A stretch of 64,000 nucleotides of DNA from Burkholderia sp. SRS-46. Its GTDB lineage: Bacteria; Pseudomonadota; Gammaproteobacteria; Burkholderiales; Burkholderiaceae. The notes under the pieces are model-generated. The model did no database searches and was not told where the DNA came from. It saw only the letters and a list, made by a program, of their open reading frames with translations. The stretch lies in assembly GCF_004343775.1 (NCBI RefSeq), contig NZ_PTXL01000001.1, forward strand, positions 62,001-126,000. Reading direction: 5' to 3'. Of the stretch, positions 63,348 through 64,000 are shown one piece after another (position 1 is the stretch's first letter; each line of letters starts with the position of its first letter). A program made the translations under genes and the position numbers.

Positions 63348-63360
63348 CAGCCAAAAGAAA

Positions 63361-63389
63361 AGACCCGCAGCGATGCGGGTCTTTTTTTG
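63361..63389. terminator. Terminator of groESL, also usable by thiD
   Basis: AGACCCGCA-GCGA-TGCGGGTCT followed by TTTTTT; A-tracts on the other side make it usable by the convergent thiD gene. Confidence 0.94.
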
Positions 63390-63444
63390 TTTGCGTCGGG
63401 CGATCGTCGCGGGCGGCGCCCCGGGCAACGGGGCCCCGGGGCAT

Positions 63445-64000
63445 TCAATGCCGGTGCGACGTCCTCGACAGCGCATCCGGCGTCGCGGCGGGCGGCGACG
63501 CGTCGTCGTCGTTGCTGCGGGCCCAGAAGAAGCGATCCGGCAGATACGCGCCCATTCCCGGCCGGAACGCGTCGCGCACGGCCTGGTACAGGTATTCCTG
63601 CGCCTCGCGCACCGCTTCGGGCGGCTCCTGGCCGTTGGCGAGCAGCGCGGCGATCGCCGCGCCGAGCGTATCGTTGAGGCCCATCAGCCGGTGCGGCGTA
63701 CGGTCCCACATGTCCTCGCGGATCTGGCCTTCCTCGCCGTACAGCGTATTGACGAGCCGGTGCGAGCCGGATTCGGTCGCGAGCACGTATTCGCAGCCCT
63801 GCGACAGCAGATGCGACAGCGCGGCGTCGAGGTTCGGCGCTTCCGCGTCGCCGTCCGGCTGCGCGAGCGCGATGAGCGTCGCGTGGTCGGCGACCAGCAG
63901 CGTCGTCTGCGGCGCGAGCAGGTCGGCGATCGACTCGCGCAGGTCGTCGGCGGCGAGCACGTGTTCGTCGTCGAGCGTGAAATCGGGCGTGAGCACGAGC
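63445..64000 (-). CDS. thiD: ThiD, hydroxymethylpyrimidine (phosphate) kinase (partial, N-terminus outside window)
   Basis: ThiD phosphorylates the pyrimidine moiety of thiamine. The visible 185 or so residues are its C-terminal part: DLLAPQTTLLVADHATLIAL, SQGCEYVLATESGSHRLVNTLY and the kinase anion-hole region MGLNDTLGAAIAALLANGQEP, with a C-terminal FRPGMGAYLPDRFFWAR. The GxND variation in the active-site motif differs from the usual GTGC/GAGD, so the assignment is reasonable but not certain. The gene continues beyond position 64000. Confidence 0.72.
   Translation of the reverse strand, partial: LVLTPDFTLDDEHVLAADDLRESIADLLAPQTTLLVADHATLIALAQPDGDAEAPNLDAALSHLLSQGCEYVLATESGSHRLVNTLYGEEGQIREDMWDRTPHRLMGLNDTLGAAIAALLANGQEPPEAVREAQEYLYQAVRDAFRPGMGAYLPDRFFWARSNDDDASPPAATPDALSRTSHRH

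Overview
The window is GC-rich (mid-to-high 60s %), gene-dense DNA. Protein sequences, gene order and codon use point to a Burkholderia chromosome, most likely chromosome 1 of a Burkholderia cepacia complex species. Supporting signs are the ybgC-tolQRA block, a ZTP riboswitch ahead of glyA, glyA-nrdR, the homogentisate operon, a CIRCE-controlled groESL operon and many catabolic enzymes with LysR/IclR/AraC regulators. I see no insertion sequence, prophage, tRNA, rRNA or CRISPR array.

Layout. 1-3263 (minus): tolA (cut by the window edge), tolR, tolQ, ybgC and a YdfG-type dehydrogenase. 3444-8327 (plus): ZTP riboswitch, glyA, nrdR, then five overlapping type IV minor-pilin genes. 8385-9693 (minus): a YqjD/YqjE/DUF3318 membrane-stress operon. 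9999-13314: 1-Cys peroxiredoxin, glutaryl-CoA dehydrogenase diverging from an IclR regulator across a perfect palindrome, and a GFA-family protein. 13372-20515: a degenerate EAL protein diverging from a complete 3-hydroxyphenylacetate/homogentisate operon (flavin hydroxylase, DUF2783 partner, transporter, hmgA, fahA). 20603-31362: three MFS pumps, bluB, ldhA with a LysR gene, a class V aminotransferase, an AraC regulator and an EamA permease.

31727-36710: xanthine dehydrogenase xdhABC (xdhC is a short form) and an NTF2-like protein. 36727-39991 (minus): LysR regulator, HCCA-isomerase-type DsbA-fold protein, and an unusual membrane-anchored TAXI protein with a His-rich tail. 40415-45428 (plus): BON protein, 3-hydroxybutyrate-oligomer hydrolase, and an S10 serine carboxypeptidase lipoprotein behind a long palindrome-rich leader. 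45534-48937 (minus): TauE/SafE exporter, DHA2 pump, FrnE. 49034-53225: a D-amino-acid cluster (DauR-type regulator, ornithine-cyclodeaminase-like reductase, binding protein, FAD dehydrogenase) built around two identical-type palindromes (AGTCTA-N3-TAGACT).

53754-55844 encodes the most unusual product: an exported ~696-residue protein made of about a dozen GALGNVGGGSNPLAPLQGA-type repeats, preceded by an AT-richer, structure-rich intergenic region. 56171-59493 is an ECF sigma/anti-sigma operon with a cupredoxin and envelope-directed proteins. 59816-60905 holds flhDC without other motility genes nearby. groES-groEL follow under CIRCE control, and thiD runs off the right edge. Coordinates come from reading the sequence directly; functions rest on motif recognition, since no database search was possible.
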